Of a stretch of DNA of 38,759 nt, positions 16,262 through 25,348 are shown piece after piece. Numbering within the stretch: the first letter of the stretch is position 1; every line of letters begins with the position of its first letter. A model generated the notes under the pieces. It was not told the origin of the DNA. It did not search any database and worked only from the letters and a program-made list of their open reading frames with translations. A program made the position numbers and the translations under genes. Source of the stretch: Candidatus Aerophobetes bacterium Ae_b3b (GTDB lineage Bacteria; Aerophobota; Aerophobia; Aerophobales; AE-B3A); assembly GCA_005223085.1 (NCBI GenBank), contig NJBP01000014.1:1-38759 (forward strand), read 5' to 3'.

Positions 16262-17044
16262 ATGAAAATTGCTGTAACCGGTAAGGGAGGAGTAGGGAAG
16301 ACTACCCTGGCCGCTGGTTTGGCTAGTGAGTTTTCTCGGGAGGGAAAGAAGGTCTTTGCTATAGATGCCGACCCCGACGCCAACCTCGCTTTAACCCTGG
16401 GATTCCCAAACCCCTCCAGAATAAAGCCCTTAATTGAGCTAAAGAAACTAATAGAAGAAAGAACTCATGCTAAGGTTGGCAGCCTAAATCCTTATTTTAA
16501 ACTAAATCCCAGGGTTGATGATATTCCTGAAAAGTACTTTGTTCATCACCAGGGGATAAACTTGATGGTGATGGGCACCGTAAGAGGAGGGGGATTGGGC
16601 TGTACCTGTCCGGAAAACGCTTTTTTAAAAGCCTTATTAAGCCATTTGATACTCGAACGTAAGGAAGTGGTTATCATGGATATGGAAGCAGGAATAGAGC
16701 ACCTGGGAAGAGGAACAGCCAGAGGAGTGGATCAATTAATCGTAGTGGTAGAGCCGGGAAGGCGAAGCATCCAGACAGCTTGTCGGATTGAGGATCTGGC
16801 TAAAGATATAGGAATAGAGAATATCGTGGTAGTAGGAAATAAAATCAGAACCAATTCTGATCGAAAGTTTCTCATTACCAATATGCCCGACTTTCGGTTT
16901 TTAGGCTTCATTCCCTATGAGGAAAAAATCGTGGAGGCGGACCTGGCCAATGTTTCACCCTTTGATTTGAACAAGGATATTTTACCCCAGATAAAAAAGA
17001 TTGTTGAGAAAATGGAGGAAAAGGTTGAATATGGACGAGACTAA
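16262..17044 (+). CDS. cooC: CooC/AcsF-type nickel-insertion ATPase for CO dehydrogenase or acetyl-CoA synthase
   Basis: This 260-residue MinD/ParA-like ATPase has the deviant Walker A GKGGVGKTT from residue 8 and IDADPDANLALTLG directly after it. The metal-binding CxC is in GLGCTCPEN, and MDMEAGIEHLGRGTA is the switch region. CooC dimers bind nickel through the CxC and help load the active-site clusters. Codons in front of ATG 16262 are open but overlap rnfB and have no similarity; TTGAGGA at the right distance supports 16262. The gene overlaps cooS by 14 bases. It could act on either CooS or AcsB; no second homologue is visible here. Confidence 0.92.
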   Translation: MKIAVTGKGGVGKTTLAAGLASEFSREGKKVFAIDADPDANLALTLGFPNPSRIKPLIELKKLIEERTHAKVGSLNPYFKLNPRVDDIPEKYFVHHQGINLMVMGTVRGGGLGCTCPENAFLKALLSHLILERKEVVIMDMEAGIEHLGRGTARGVDQLIVVVEPGRRSIQTACRIEDLAKDIGIENIVVVGNKIRTNSDRKFLITNMPDFRFLGFIPYEEKIVEADLANVSPFDLNKDILPQIKKIVEKMEEKVEYGRD

Positions 17045-18929
17045 AGAGCGCTCAGTAGATCCAGCTACCCAAAAATTACTAAAGAGAGCAAAAGAACAAA
17101 ATATTGTGACTGTTTGGGATAGATTCGAGGTAATGCGCCCTGGATGTAAGTTTGCTCAACAGGGTATCTGCTGTCGAATCTGCAATATGGGCCCTTGCCG
17201 TATTACCAAGAAGGCCGAACAAGGCGTCTGCGGTGCCAATGCTGATACTATTGTGGCTAGAAACCTGGCCAGAATGATTGTTGCGGGAGCTGCCGCTCAT
17301 TCTGATCACGGCCGCGATGTCGCCCATGCCTTACTTTTAGCCGCTCAGGGGAAGGCAAGTGCCTATAAAATTAAAGATGAGGAAAAACTGGTCGCTTTAG
17401 CTGCCGAATACGGGATAAAGGTGGAAGGAAGAAAAAAAGAAGAGATAGCAGAGGATCTGGCAAACAAGGCCTTAAGTGAATTCGGCCAGCAGCACGGCGA
17501 GCTTAGAATGGCCCTGAGAGCTCCCAAGAAACGGGTCCAGCTATGGAAAAAACTGGGAATTCTACCCCGAGGTGTGGATAGAGAGATAGTAGAGATGATG
17601 CATCGCACTCACATGGGGGTGGGGAATGACTATAGAAACATCCTTACCCATGGCCTGAGGGTTGCTCTCAGCGATGGCTGGGGAGGGTCTATGATAGCTA
17701 CCGAACTTTCCGATGTTCTCTTTGGGACTCCGGAGCCTCTTACGGCCAGATCAAATCTGGGAGTTCTGGCCGAAGATAAAGTCAATGTAGTGGTACATGG
17801 GCATGAGCCTACTCTTTCTGAGGTAGTGGTAGAGGCAAGTCATGACCCTGAACTTCTCGACTTAATTAAACAGAACGGAGCTAAGGGTATCAATATTGCA
17901 GGAATCTGTTGTACCTCTAACGAGATTCTTATGCGACATGGCATCCCCGTAGCAGGAAACTTTCTCCAGCAGGAACTGGCCCTCGTTACTGGAGCAGTGG
18001 AGGTAATGATGGTGGACGTACAGTGTCTGATGCCGGCCCTAGCCAGCGTGGCTAGCTGTTTTCATACCAAACTCGTTACTACCTCGCCTAAATGTAAGTT
18101 TCCCGGAGTGACTCATGTGGAATTTCAAGAAGAAAGAGCCTATGAGACGGCCAAAGAGATCCTTAAGCTGGCAGTCCAGAACTATAAAAATAGGAATAAA
18201 AACGGAGTGGAGATACCTAAGGAAAACCAGGGTCTGGTAGCTGGATTTACCGCAGAAAGTGTATTCAATTTCCTGGGAGGGAGATATAGAGCCACTTATC
18301 GGCCTCTCAACGATGCTATCATTCAGGGAAGACTAAGGGGAGCGGCTGGTGTGGTGGGCTGCAATAATCCCAACACAAGACATAACTATTCTCATATAGA
18401 GATGGCTAAGGAACTGATTAAAAATGATGTACTGGTGGTGGTAACGGGCTGCTCGGCTATTGCCGATGCTGAGGCGGGATTACTTCAGCCAGAGACAGCT
18501 TTCAAATATGCGGGTAAGGGGCTTCAGGAGATCTGTGAGGCGGTAGGAATTCCTCCCATTTTGCATGTTGGATCCTGTGTAGATAATAGTCGCATCTTAA
18601 TTACTCTAACCAATGTAGTGAATGAAGGGGGACTGGGGGAGGATATCAGCGACCTCCCAGTTGCCGGTGCAGCTCCGGAGTGGATGAGCGAGAAAGCTAT
18701 TTCCATCGGCTTTTATTTTGTAGCCTCCGGAGTCTTTACCGTTTTTGGGACCCCTCATCCTATTCTGGGATCAAAAAACGTCACTGACCTTGTATGTGGT
18801 GGTCTGGAGGAGATGGTGGGAGGAAAGTTTGCTTTTGAGTCTGACCCTATAAAAGCTGCTCACCTGATGATTGAGCATATGAATAAAAAACGCAAGGCTT
18901 TAAAGCTAAAACCGATGATGTATGAATAA
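17031..18929 (+). CDS. cooS: Anaerobic carbon-monoxide dehydrogenase catalytic subunit
   Basis: The 632-residue Ni-Fe CODH reversibly reduces CO2 to CO. Cys39 and Cys47 fit the D-cluster bridging the dimer. Cys48, Cys51, Cys56 and Cys67 fit the B-cluster (GICCRICNMGPCRI). C-cluster ligands are recognisable in VHGHEPTLSE, IAGICCTSNEIL, GVVGCNNPN, VVTGCSAIADA and LHVGSCVDN. The length is that of the bacterial CooS/AcsA type. ATG 17031 is used because the earlier frame lies inside cooC without similarity. Its position between cooC and acsB shows it works with acetyl-CoA synthase, which draws CO through the internal tunnel of the complex. Confidence 0.96.
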   Translation: MDETKERSVDPATQKLLKRAKEQNIVTVWDRFEVMRPGCKFAQQGICCRICNMGPCRITKKAEQGVCGANADTIVARNLARMIVAGAAAHSDHGRDVAHALLLAAQGKASAYKIKDEEKLVALAAEYGIKVEGRKKEEIAEDLANKALSEFGQQHGELRMALRAPKKRVQLWKKLGILPRGVDREIVEMMHRTHMGVGNDYRNILTHGLRVALSDGWGGSMIATELSDVLFGTPEPLTARSNLGVLAEDKVNVVVHGHEPTLSEVVVEASHDPELLDLIKQNGAKGINIAGICCTSNEILMRHGIPVAGNFLQQELALVTGAVEVMMVDVQCLMPALASVASCFHTKLVTTSPKCKFPGVTHVEFQEERAYETAKEILKLAVQNYKNRNKNGVEIPKENQGLVAGFTAESVFNFLGGRYRATYRPLNDAIIQGRLRGAAGVVGCNNPNTRHNYSHIEMAKELIKNDVLVVVTGCSAIADAEAGLLQPETAFKYAGKGLQEICEAVGIPPILHVGSCVDNSRILITLTNVVNEGGLGEDISDLPVAGAAPEWMSEKAISIGFYFVASGVFTVFGTPHPILGSKNVTDLVCGGLEEMVGGKFAFESDPIKAAHLMIEHMNKKRKALKLKPMMYE

Positions 18930-19063
18930 AGATAGATTATTCAGAAAAAAAGAGGTGGGTAAGGGGGTACTTTTTTAAGTATCTGCTTCTCGTGAGGAAA
19001 AAACCTAAAAGAACATAAGGGTTGTTGAACTAGAAAAAGATTTTCTAACCAGGAGGAAGGGAT

Positions 19064-22000
19064 ATGTCAAAGATAATTGCTTCGGCGGCCATTAGAGGAG
19101 CACATAAGTACGTCAAAGAGGCCGAAGAAAAATTAAATAAACTTATCGAGGAAAAAGGACCGGATGAGAAGGTGGCCTTTCCCAACACCGCTTATTACCT
19201 TCCCCTTATTTATGCTCTTTTGGGGATGGAGGTTAAGACTCTTCAGGACTTAGGAAGGGCTCTCCAGGAAGCAAGGCGACTCCTGCCTCCAGAACCAACT
19301 AAGAAATTGTGGCTGCCCTATCTGGGAAACGCCTTAGATGCAGGAATAGCTACTCTTATTGCTGAAGAAGCTATTGAGGCTTTGAAATACTTAACCGGGG
19401 ATGAACCGAAGGGAATATGGCTAGGATTTACCGATGATGCTATCCTTCGAACTCAGGGAATCAAACTGGTAGACGGAAGAATGCCTGGATTTGCTGCCTG
19501 TGCAGGGGCTCTTCCTACTAATGATGAAGCGGTTCAACTGGCTCGTGCCCTGCAGGAGAAAAGTATTCTCGTCTTTATGGCCTCGAGTTCCAATGGCAGG
19601 AGTATGGCTGAACAGTTAGCTGAGGAGGGGATCGAGATGAACTGGGATACTTTCCTTGTCCCCTATGGAAAAGATACCAGTGCGGCGGTCCATGCTCTAA
19701 ATTTTGCTGCTCGAGCAGCCATGACCTTTGGAGGACTTAAACCGGGGAATTTAGCCCAGGCAAGAGAAATTCTCCTTTATAATAAGGCAAGGGTTCATGC
19801 CTTTGTTCTAGCACTGGGTGTCGATCCCGGAGTAGATGGGGATCAGGTGATAACCGATGAAAAATATGCCACCGCCGCCGGAGCTATTAACTTTGGTTTT
19901 CCGGTCATCTCAGACGTAGATCTTCCCCAGATTCTGCCAACGGGAATTTGTACTTATGAACACGTAGTCTCCAACATTCCCCGGGAGACAATAGTGAGTA
20001 AGTCTATTGAGATTAGGGGTTTAGAGATAAAGGTGACTGAAATTCCCATTCCTGTTCCTTATGGAGCAGGCTTTGAAGGAGAAAGAGTTAGAAAAGAACA
20101 GATGCAGGTTGAATTTGGAGGAAAACGCAGCACTGCATTTGAGCTCTTAAGAGGAAAGCCCATGGGGGAGGTAGAGGACGGTAAGATCGAGATCATTGGC
20201 CCGGATGTGGATAAAGTCGAGGTGGGTGCAGCTATGCCCCTGGGGATATTGGTCGAGGTTGCCGGCCGAGAATTTCAGGAGGATTTCGAGAGCGTGCTGG
20301 AGCGCCGCATCCATGAGTTTATTTCCTGCGCTAATGGGATTTTCCATATGGGACAGAGAGCCATTACCTGGCTTCGCATCAGTAAAGAGGCTTTCCAGAA
20401 AGGATTTCGGCTAAGACACTTGGGAGAGATTCTCGTGGCCAAGATCCACGATGAGTACTCGAAAATTGTGGACAAAGTGCAGTTAAGGATTATCACTGAT
20501 GAGGCTCAGCTAGCAGAACCACTGGAAGAGGCGAGAGCGGTCTATCGAGAGCGTGATGAGAGAATAGGAAAAATGACGGATGAGGATGTAGACACCGTTT
20601 ATAGCTGTATTTTATGTCAAAGTTATGCGCCAAATCATGTATGCATTGTAACACCTCAAAGATTAGGTCTCTGTGGTGCTTATACCTGGCTTGACTGCAA
20701 GGCTTCCTTTCAGCTAAATCCCCATGGACCAAATGAGCCGGTAAAGAAGGGCAAAACCCTGGATTCTGTGAAAGGTCAATGGGAAGGAGTGAATAAGTAT
20801 CTCAAGGCGAAATCCCATGGAAATCTGGAAAGATTCAATGCCTATTCTATGATAGAGGACCCAATGACGAGCTGCGTTGTAGGAGAAACCGAGCTTATAA
20901 TTGATGGAAAGCCGGTTAAAATAGAGGATTTTGTCAACTCTCACCGGGGAAGTGAAAATTATACTAAATCTTCAGCTCTAACTCTTAAAGAGGGAAAAGC
21001 TGAGCAAGAACCTATAGTAGCTATGCAGCGGTTCCCAGCTCCTGAGACCTTAATTAAACTTCGTACAAAATCAGGAGTTGAATTAATCCTTACCCCTAAT
21101 CATGAGTTAGTTGTAGATAGATGGGAGAGGTTAGGATGGGTCCGAGCTGATGAAATTGGGATTGGTGACCGCATAATTTCATTATCCCAGCTTGGTTTAC
21201 CCTCAAATCTTCCTGAAATGGTGAATATTTTACCTGATGATTTCCGAGCGGCCGATCAGGATTTAATTGAGAAGATCAAAACTCAATTAATCTCTAAATA
21301 TGGTTCTCTACGTAAGGCCTTAAATCATATTCCCATAAAACTGCCCTCAGGTGTGAAATCTATAAAAATGGGAGATTTGAAAACTATAGCCTCGTATTTA
21401 GGAGTGGACTGGGAGGTGATTAAGACTCAAATAAAGACTGTAAATACAGCCTCCTCCTTTGTTAAATTACCTGAAAGACTATCTGAGGATATCTTTTATC
21501 TTATGGGTTTAATAGCTTCCGATGGCTCAATTACCAGAAGGGGTAAGTATGAGTATCATATTGATTTTATCAATACCGATGAAAGGTTAGGTGAGGTATT
21601 TACCTCCATCTATTTGCATAGTTTCCCCGATCGCAACGTAAATGTAATAAAAAGAAAAGAAACGGTATCCAAGATAAGAGGTAGAATCATAAAACCAACT
21701 AAACCCTGTTTCCACTACTACCTAAATAACCCTGTTTTGGGATATCTTAGTGAGTACTTTGGAATTTATGCAGGTTCCAATGGTAAGAGGAATCTGGGAA
21801 AGATGCTCGATTTACCTAAGGCCCATATCGCGGCTTTCCTGGCTGGACTCTTCGATGGTGATGGGAGTGTTAGATTACGTAGATATCAGGATAAATGGGA
21901 GGTCGGTGAAGGATACCTGTGTATTTTCGATAAAGATGGTGCAAGACATCTGCAACTTCTCCTGAGACGCCTGGGGATAGTGGGGAACCTGCGGAAAGAT

Positions 22001-22990
22001 AGACATGTATGGAAAGTTGAGCTTCACGGAGGCAACTTATCCCGATTTGCTTATACCATTCCTTCAAAACATCCTCAAAAAGAGGAGCTTCTCACCAGAG
22101 TGCGTCAATTAGCCAATGAGGATAATGCCAGGTTAGACAAAACTCAGAGAGAAGTTCTGCCTTACTATGTGGGGAAAGCTATTGCTGCTCTTCCAGCTAG
22201 TAAAAAAGTTCTTTCTCCCAGTACCCTATTTTACTATAAGACGGGACGATCTCGACCGATTATCTCTAATGCCAACAAAGTTCTTAAAGCTAATCTGGGA
22301 GTTAATTTACTTGATCCTCCCTCAGAAGAGAAAAAGCACTCCTCTCTTCTTGAAACCCATAATTCTCCAGAAAAACTCCTCTCACTGGGATTACAAGAGA
22401 GAGAATTGCAAGGAGAGGAAAGGCACCGATCTATTATTGAAGCGTCTCTCAAAACTGATTACTTCCTGGACATCATTACTAAAGTGGAAAATATCAAAAA
22501 TAATGGTAAATATAGTTATGTTTACAATTTGACCCTTAAGGATGTGCATGCCTACTTTGTCAATGGGGGTCCTCTGATAAAGAACTGTGGTTGCTTTGAG
22601 TGCATTACGGCTGTTCTACCCGAGACCAATGGCGTAATGATTGTCAATCGTGAGTTTACCGAAATGACCCCGGTGGGCATGGCTTTCAGCACCATGGCTG
22701 GAACTGTGGGTGGTGGGATACAGACCCCCGGATTTATTGGAATGGGGAAGGTGTACATCACCAGTGAGAAATTCATCTCTGCTGACGGAGGAATTAGAAG
22801 GGTTGTCTGGATGCCGCAAGGACTTAAGGAAGAGATAAAAGAAAGGCTCGAGAAGCGCTTGGCTGAAATTGGAGAACCTGAATTGATGGATAAAATCGCT
22901 ACTGAAAAGGATGCCGTGACCTCTGAGGATCTGGTAAAGTTCTTGCAAGAAAAGCAGCATCCAGCTCTCTCCATGCCACCTATGATGTAA
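19064..22990 (+). CDS. acsB: Acetyl-CoA synthase (CODH/ACS complex) with in-frame intein
   Basis: The precursor is 1308 residues. Removing the intein (604-1174) leaves 737, close to the usual bacterial AcsB of about 730. The enzyme joins CO, a methyl group from the corrinoid protein and CoA to give acetyl-CoA at the A-cluster. Cys515, Cys518, Cys527 and Cys537 have the same spacing (3, 9, 10) as the [4Fe-4S] ligands Cys506, 509, 518 and 528 of Moorella ACS. After splicing, CGC would be residues 604-606, again 67 after Cys537, matching Moorella Cys595-Gly-Cys597, the distal-nickel site. The bacterial N-terminal CODH-contact domain is present. AGGAGG precedes ATG 19064. Confidence 0.96.
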   Translation: MSKIIASAAIRGAHKYVKEAEEKLNKLIEEKGPDEKVAFPNTAYYLPLIYALLGMEVKTLQDLGRALQEARRLLPPEPTKKLWLPYLGNALDAGIATLIAEEAIEALKYLTGDEPKGIWLGFTDDAILRTQGIKLVDGRMPGFAACAGALPTNDEAVQLARALQEKSILVFMASSSNGRSMAEQLAEEGIEMNWDTFLVPYGKDTSAAVHALNFAARAAMTFGGLKPGNLAQAREILLYNKARVHAFVLALGVDPGVDGDQVITDEKYATAAGAINFGFPVISDVDLPQILPTGICTYEHVVSNIPRETIVSKSIEIRGLEIKVTEIPIPVPYGAGFEGERVRKEQMQVEFGGKRSTAFELLRGKPMGEVEDGKIEIIGPDVDKVEVGAAMPLGILVEVAGREFQEDFESVLERRIHEFISCANGIFHMGQRAITWLRISKEAFQKGFRLRHLGEILVAKIHDEYSKIVDKVQLRIITDEAQLAEPLEEARAVYRERDERIGKMTDEDVDTVYSCILCQSYAPNHVCIVTPQRLGLCGAYTWLDCKASFQLNPHGPNEPVKKGKTLDSVKGQWEGVNKYLKAKSHGNLERFNAYSMIEDPMTSCVVGETELIIDGKPVKIEDFVNSHRGSENYTKSSALTLKEGKAEQEPIVAMQRFPAPETLIKLRTKSGVELILTPNHELVVDRWERLGWVRADEIGIGDRIISLSQLGLPSNLPEMVNILPDDFRAADQDLIEKIKTQLISKYGSLRKALNHIPIKLPSGVKSIKMGDLKTIASYLGVDWEVIKTQIKTVNTASSFVKLPERLSEDIFYLMGLIASDGSITRRGKYEYHIDFINTDERLGEVFTSIYLHSFPDRNVNVIKRKETVSKIRGRIIKPTKPCFHYYLNNPVLGYLSEYFGIYAGSNGKRNLGKMLDLPKAHIAAFLAGLFDGDGSVRLRRYQDKWEVGEGYLCIFDKDGARHLQLLLRRLGIVGNLRKDRHVWKVELHGGNLSRFAYTIPSKHPQKEELLTRVRQLANEDNARLDKTQREVLPYYVGKAIAALPASKKVLSPSTLFYYKTGRSRPIISNANKVLKANLGVNLLDPPSEEKKHSSLLETHNSPEKLLSLGLQERELQGEERHRSIIEASLKTDYFLDIITKVENIKNNGKYSYVYNLTLKDVHAYFVNGGPLIKNCGCFECITAVLPETNGVMIVNREFTEMTPVGMAFSTMAGTVGGGIQTPGFIGMGKVYITSEKFISADGGIRRVVWMPQGLKEEIKERLEKRLAEIGEPELMDKIATEKDAVTSEDLVKFLQEKQHPALSMPPMM
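20873..22585 (+). mobile_element. Intein with LAGLIDADG homing endonuclease inside AcsB
   Basis: The 571-residue element starts with Cys1 (CVVGETELIIDGKPVKIEDF, block A) and ends LIKN before the extein Cys of CGCFEC. TPNH at intein residues 74-77 is the block B Thr-His motif, and VYNLTLKDVHAYFVNGGP near the end is block F. Two LAGLIDADG helices, LMGLIASDG (from 210) and LAGLFDGDG (from 323), each with its acidic residue, indicate a probably intact endonuclease. The penultimate residue is Lys rather than the usual His, and the terminal Asn and Cys+1 are present. It is a class 1 intein expected to excise itself by protein splicing, and its +1 nucleophile is a catalytic A-cluster ligand. Confidence 0.95.
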
Positions 22991-23006
22991 TTAAGGAGGA
23001 AGGGAA

Positions 23007-24353
23007 ATGGCTTTAACCGGATTAGGAATCTATAAGCATCTACCAAAAACTAACTGTGGGGATTGTAATTTTCCTACCTGTATGGCTTTTGCTATGCAAT
23101 TAGCGGCCAAGAAAGTTTCTTTAGATCAGTGTCCCCACGTATCTGATGAGGGAAAGGCGGCTCTGGCAGAAGCCTCAGCTCCTCCTATGAAGCTGGTCAA
23201 AATTGGCAAGAACAGTCATGAACTACTTATAGGCCAGGAAACTGTTCTTTTCCGACATCAAGAAAAGTTTCACCATCCTACTGGAATTGCTGTCAAAGTT
23301 AAAGATGATCTGGCTGAGGAGGAGTTGACTAATCGGATAGAAGCAATTAACAACTTACATTTTGTTCGGGTTGGAGAAGAAATTGGAGTAGATCTGATAG
23401 CAGTTGAACACAGCTCCACCTCACCTCAAGGATATGCCCGAGTGGTCAAAAAGGTAAAAGAGATGAGTGATCTTCCTCTTGTTCTTCTTAGTCCCGATCC
23501 CAAGATAGCTGAGGCTGGCCTTGAGGTTAGTGCCGAAAGAAGACCTCTTATTTATGCTGCCACCGGGAAAAACTGGCAGCAAATGGCATCATTAGCTAAA
23601 AAGCATAGCTCTCCTCTTGCCTTAAAGGGAGAAAGCCTGGAGGAGCTAGCTGATCTTACCCAGCAAATCAAAAAACTGGGGGTGGACGATCTTGTCCTCA
23701 GTGTTGATGGCCCTCGAGTGGCCGACACTCTCCAGGATCTCACTCGAATCAGGCGGTTAACTTTAAGCAAGACATTTCGTCCCCTGGGATATCCAACTAT
23801 TGCTTTTGTTACGGGAAAAGATCCTTTCCAGCAGGTGGGTCAGGCGGCTACCTATATCTGTAAGTATGGCAGCATCGTAGTAATGGAAGGGACAGAGCCC
23901 TGGAAGATTCTTCCCTTATTAACTATAAGGCAGAACATATATACTGATCCCCAGGTTCCTAATGCAGTAGAAGCCAAACTTTACGAGATCGGGGAGGTAA
24001 CTTCTCACTCTCCGGTACTGGTTACCACCAATTTTTCTCTTACCTACTTTACGGTAGAAGGAGAAGTAGAAAACAGTAAGATACCGACTTATATTTCCGT
24101 GGTGGAGACAGAAGGTTTGGGCGTACTCAATGCCTATGCCGGAGACAAGTGGTCAGCAGAGAAGATTGGCAAGACCCTGGAGGAACAAAAAATTAAGGAG
24201 AGAATCAACCATAACTCAGTAATTATACCCGGGCTGGTGGCTGTCTTTAGAGCTGAGTTAGAAGAGGATTTTGGCTGGAAGGTTTTAGTTGGTCCTGAGG
24301 AAGCAGCAAGAATTCCTAGCTTTCTCAAAAACGAATGGAAGGTAACTTCTTAA
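23007..24353 (+). CDS. acsC: Corrinoid iron-sulfur protein large subunit
   Basis: The 448-residue protein has an N-terminal [4Fe-4S] domain with Cys17, Cys20, Cys25 and Cys42 (Cx2Cx4Cx16C), exactly the CFeSP pattern. A TIM-barrel region follows, and then a C-terminal cobalamin-binding region with TTNFSLTYFTVEGEVE and NHNSVIIPGLVAVFRAELEE. With AcsD it carries the methylcobamide between AcsE and AcsB; the cluster re-reduces cob(II)amide. Full length. AAGGAGGAAGG precedes ATG 23007, 16 bp after acsB. Confidence 0.95.
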   Translation: MALTGLGIYKHLPKTNCGDCNFPTCMAFAMQLAAKKVSLDQCPHVSDEGKAALAEASAPPMKLVKIGKNSHELLIGQETVLFRHQEKFHHPTGIAVKVKDDLAEEELTNRIEAINNLHFVRVGEEIGVDLIAVEHSSTSPQGYARVVKKVKEMSDLPLVLLSPDPKIAEAGLEVSAERRPLIYAATGKNWQQMASLAKKHSSPLALKGESLEELADLTQQIKKLGVDDLVLSVDGPRVADTLQDLTRIRRLTLSKTFRPLGYPTIAFVTGKDPFQQVGQAATYICKYGSIVVMEGTEPWKILPLLTIRQNIYTDPQVPNAVEAKLYEIGEVTSHSPVLVTTNFSLTYFTVEGEVENSKIPTYISVVETEGLGVLNAYAGDKWSAEKIGKTLEEQKIKERINHNSVIIPGLVAVFRAELEEDFGWKVLVGPEEAARIPSFLKNEWKVTS

Positions 24354-24366
24354 AGGAGGATTTAAG

Positions 24367-25329
24367 ATGTTGATCCCTGAAGTGAGGCAAAAGTGGGCTA
24401 ATCCCATTAACACTATTACTATAGGGGCTACCCCGGAGGAAGGAGGAACAAGAACTCGTACCGTAACTGTGGGAGGTTCTACTACCTTACCTTTCCTCCA
24501 TTTTGAAGGAAAGATTCCTCATCGTCCAGCCCTCGCCATGGAAGTTCAGGATATTACTCCTAAAGATTGGCCAGAGATTTTAGGTGAGCATTTTTCGGAT
24601 GTATGGGATGACCCGGGGAGATGGGCAAAAAAGTGTGTAGACCAATTGGGAGCTGACCTGGTTTGTCTCAGGCTGGCCGGATGCGATCCAGACGGCGAGA
24701 ACAAGAGCCCAGATGAGGCGGCTGTCGCAGTAAAATCGGTTTTAGAGGCGGTAGGAGTTCCTCTCATTGTATGGGGCTGTGGGGACAATGACAAAGATAA
24801 CGAAGTTCTTCCCCAATGTAGTGAGATTTCAGCGGGGGAGAGATCTCTTTTCGGCTCGATTACTGAAGATAACTACAAAACACTGGTGGCCCTTTGTAAA
24901 GCTGATGGTCATAAACTAATTGCCGAGTCTCCAGTGGATATCAATATCGCAAAACAGGTAAATGTTCTGGCTACCGACTTGGGACTGGATCCAAAGGATA
25001 TTGTTATTTATCCTACCTCCGGTGCCCTGGGATATGGAATGGAATATGTCTATTCCATTATGGAAAGAGGCAGAATAGCTGGACTCGATGGAGATACCAT
25101 GTGGGCCATGCCCATTCTCTGCGATATTGGAAAAGAGGTCTGGAAGGTTAAAGAAGCTGTAAGTGATGAAATTGCAGAATGGGGAGATCAATCTCAAAGA
25201 GGCCCTCTCTGGGAGGCAACTACGGCCTATGTTTATCTTCTGGCAGGGGCCGATATACTGATAATGCGCCATCCTAAGGCGGTGAGTGAAGTTAAAAAAT
25301 ATCTGGAAAAACTGATAGAATCAAAATGA
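24367..25329 (+). CDS. acsD: Corrinoid iron-sulfur protein small subunit
   Basis: The 320-residue TIM-barrel subunit begins VRQKWANPINTITIGATPEE, followed by TRTVTVGGSTTLPFLHFEGK, both characteristic of AcsD/CdhD-type proteins. Later segments DLVCLRLAGCDPDGENKSPD, VPLIVWGCGDNDKDNEVLP and YPTSGALGYGMEYVYSIMER also fit. It pairs with AcsC to enclose the corrinoid in the methyl-transfer complex. AAAGGAGG lies before ATG 24367, 13 bp after acsC, so the subunits are co-translated. Length and ends are normal. Confidence 0.95.
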   Translation: MLIPEVRQKWANPINTITIGATPEEGGTRTRTVTVGGSTTLPFLHFEGKIPHRPALAMEVQDITPKDWPEILGEHFSDVWDDPGRWAKKCVDQLGADLVCLRLAGCDPDGENKSPDEAAVAVKSVLEAVGVPLIVWGCGDNDKDNEVLPQCSEISAGERSLFGSITEDNYKTLVALCKADGHKLIAESPVDINIAKQVNVLATDLGLDPKDIVIYPTSGALGYGMEYVYSIMERGRIAGLDGDTMWAMPILCDIGKEVWKVKEAVSDEIAEWGDQSQRGPLWEATTAYVYLLAGADILIMRHPKAVSEVKKYLEKLIESK

Positions 25330-25348
25330 AGAAAGGAGGAAAATCGGG

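Noticed and set aside
18930-19063. Possible riboswitch or attenuator between cooS and acsB
   Set aside because: The 134-bp gap has no recognisable conserved core or clear stem with a T-run; it looks like an ordinary leader.
22167-22532. Alternative-frame open reading frame of 121 residues inside the intein
   Set aside because: It has no ribosome site or motif, and the intein frame is clearly coding.
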